This document shows positions 62,801 to 64,000 of a DNA stretch of 64,000 nucleotides, one piece after another. The notes beneath the pieces were generated by a model, which was not told the DNA's origin, searched no databases, and saw only the letters and a list, made by a program, of their open reading frames with translations. The position numbers and the translations under genes were made by a program. Within the stretch, counting starts at the first letter, position 1, and each line of letters opens with the position of its first letter. Origin of the DNA: Liolophura sinensis (lineage: Eukaryota > Mollusca > Polyplacophora > Chitonida > Chitonidae); the NCBI RefSeq assembly GCF_032854445.1, contig NC_088300.1, positions 11,937,191 through 12,001,190 on the forward strand, written 5' to 3'.

Positions 62801-64000
62801 GGATTGTCAGATTTTGATTATTGATCTGGAACGTCTATGGTGGGTTGACGATTGGTATGGGCTTTGTATTTATTGGCGCTTGAACGTTCCATGATGGAAT
62901 CACACTTGGTATGGACCTGTGATTATTGACCTGGAACATCCAGAATGGGTTGATGATTGGTATGGACTTGTGATTATTGATCTGGAACGTCTCTGATTGG
63001 TTGACACTTGTTATGCACTTGTGATTATTGACCGGAGACGTCTATGATGGGTTGACGATTGGTTTGGACTTGTGATTATTGGCCTGAGGACGTCTATGAT
63101 GGGTTGACGATTGGTTTGGACTTGTGATTATTGGCCTTGGACGTCATATGATGGGTTGACACTTGGTATGGACTTGTGATTATTGGCCCTGGGACGTCTA
63201 TAATGGGTTTGACACTTGGTATGGACTTGTGATTATTGACCTGGGACGTGTTTGATTGGTTGATACTTGGTATGGACTTGTGATTATTGGCCTGGGACGT
63301 CTAAGATGGGATGACGATTGGTATGGAATTGTGATTTTTGATCTGGGACGTCTCTGATTGGTTGACACTTGTTATGCAGTTGTGATTATTGACCGGAGAC
63401 GTCTATGATGGGTTGACGATTGGTTTGGACTGGTGATTATTGGCCTGAGACGTCAGTGATGGGTTGACGATTTGTTTGGACTTGTTATTTTTGGCCTGGG
63501 ACGTCTATGATGGGTTGACACTTGGTATGGACTTGTGATTATTGGCCTGGGACGTCTATGATGGGTTGACACTTGGTATGGAAATGTGATTATTGACCTG
63601 AAACGTCTATGATGGGATGACCATTGGTATGGAATTGTGATTATTGACCTGAAACGTCTATGGTGGGTTGACAATTGGCATGGACTATGTGATTATTGAA
63701 CTGGAAGATCCAGGATGGATTGACGATTGGTATGGACTTGTGATTATTGACCTGGGACGTCGTTGATTGGTTGACACTTGGTATGGACTTGTGATTATTG
63801 ACCTGAAACGTCTATGATGGGTTGACGATTGGTTTGGACTTGTGATTATTGGCCTGAGACGTCAATGATGGGTTGACGATTATTTTGGACTTGTTATTAT
63901 TGGCCTGGGACGTCTATGATGGGTTGACAATTGGTATGGACTTGTGATTATTGGCCTGGGACGTCCAGGATGGGTTGACACTTGGTATGGAAATGTGATT
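47805..64000. repeat. 51-bp minisatellite array, about 315 copies, continues past the window
   Basis: The unit is ggatgggttgacgattggta, tggacttgtgattattgacc, tggaacgtcca, with many variants. A marked variant (gaacggccatgatctgccga, then cgattgtcaagttgtgatta) recurs near 48.9, 49.05, 50.37, 50.5, 51.3, 52.1, 52.26, 62.63 and 62.78 kb. Copies with cctggaacgtccagg can fold into a six-base-pair hairpin. The length is divisible by three, so both strands show open frames with a 17-residue repeat. The array lies upstream of the first visible exon of paralogue 1, possibly inside its first intron. Confidence 0.96.

Noticed and set aside
47754-63674. Many minus-strand open frames with STHHRRPRPIITSPYQ-like 17-residue repeats and plus-strand frames with VIIDLERPGWVDDWYGL
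   Set aside because: These come from a 51-bp unit that is open on both strands. Frames start and stop wherever an indel or variant falls, and there are no splice or start signals that recur sensibly.

Overview
The window is animal nuclear DNA: AT-rich, split genes with GT-AG introns, many short interspersed elements, a Tc1-like transposon and long tandem arrays. The commonest SINE (tRNA-like head, tail ending in aacaccaatcaaataaata) and a second SINE built around the core gtttaacgtcgtactcaaca are types I associate with molluscs, so a mollusc is the best guess. The species cannot be told from the window.

Layout. (1) 1-9024, plus strand: the 3' ten coding exons of an FRMD8 (FERM domain) gene, with SINEs in its introns and a 52-bp minisatellite copied from one exon/intron border. 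(2) 9025-13620: 3' flank with a TTAA-flanked MITE, a small 33-bp repeat and SINE scraps. (3) 13621-16368, minus strand: a two-exon gene for p31comet (MAD2L1BP). (4) 16.4-21.3 kb: mobile-element territory with a Tc1/mariner element (perfect 27-bp TIRs, TA duplication), an L1-like reverse-transcriptase scrap and a SINE. (5) 21.9-26.7 kb, minus strand: a complete five-exon gene I assembled by hand. It predicts a secreted 296-residue protein with signal peptide, C-type-lectin-like domain split over two exons, Ser/Thr-rich linker and PAN/apple-like C-terminus. (6) 33.8-47.05 kb, minus strand: a paralogue with the same order of exons and the same phases, whose signal-peptide exon is not visible. Its second visible intron is swollen to 11.7 kb by a 40-bp minisatellite and a 120-bp higher-order satellite made of three 40-bp monomers. 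(7) 47.8-64.0 kb, running off the window: a 51-bp minisatellite array with internal duplications and clusters of single-base indels that look like consensus errors.

The genes do not form a pathway. FRMD8 is an adaptor involved in iRhom/ADAM17 trafficking and Wnt signalling, p31comet silences the spindle checkpoint, and the two lectin-like genes are probably secreted recognition or adhesion proteins. The most notable content is the tandem pair of CTLD/PAN genes, whose shared architecture emerges only after joining exons by phase, and the way tandem arrays have grown inside their introns, reaching kilobases in one copy.
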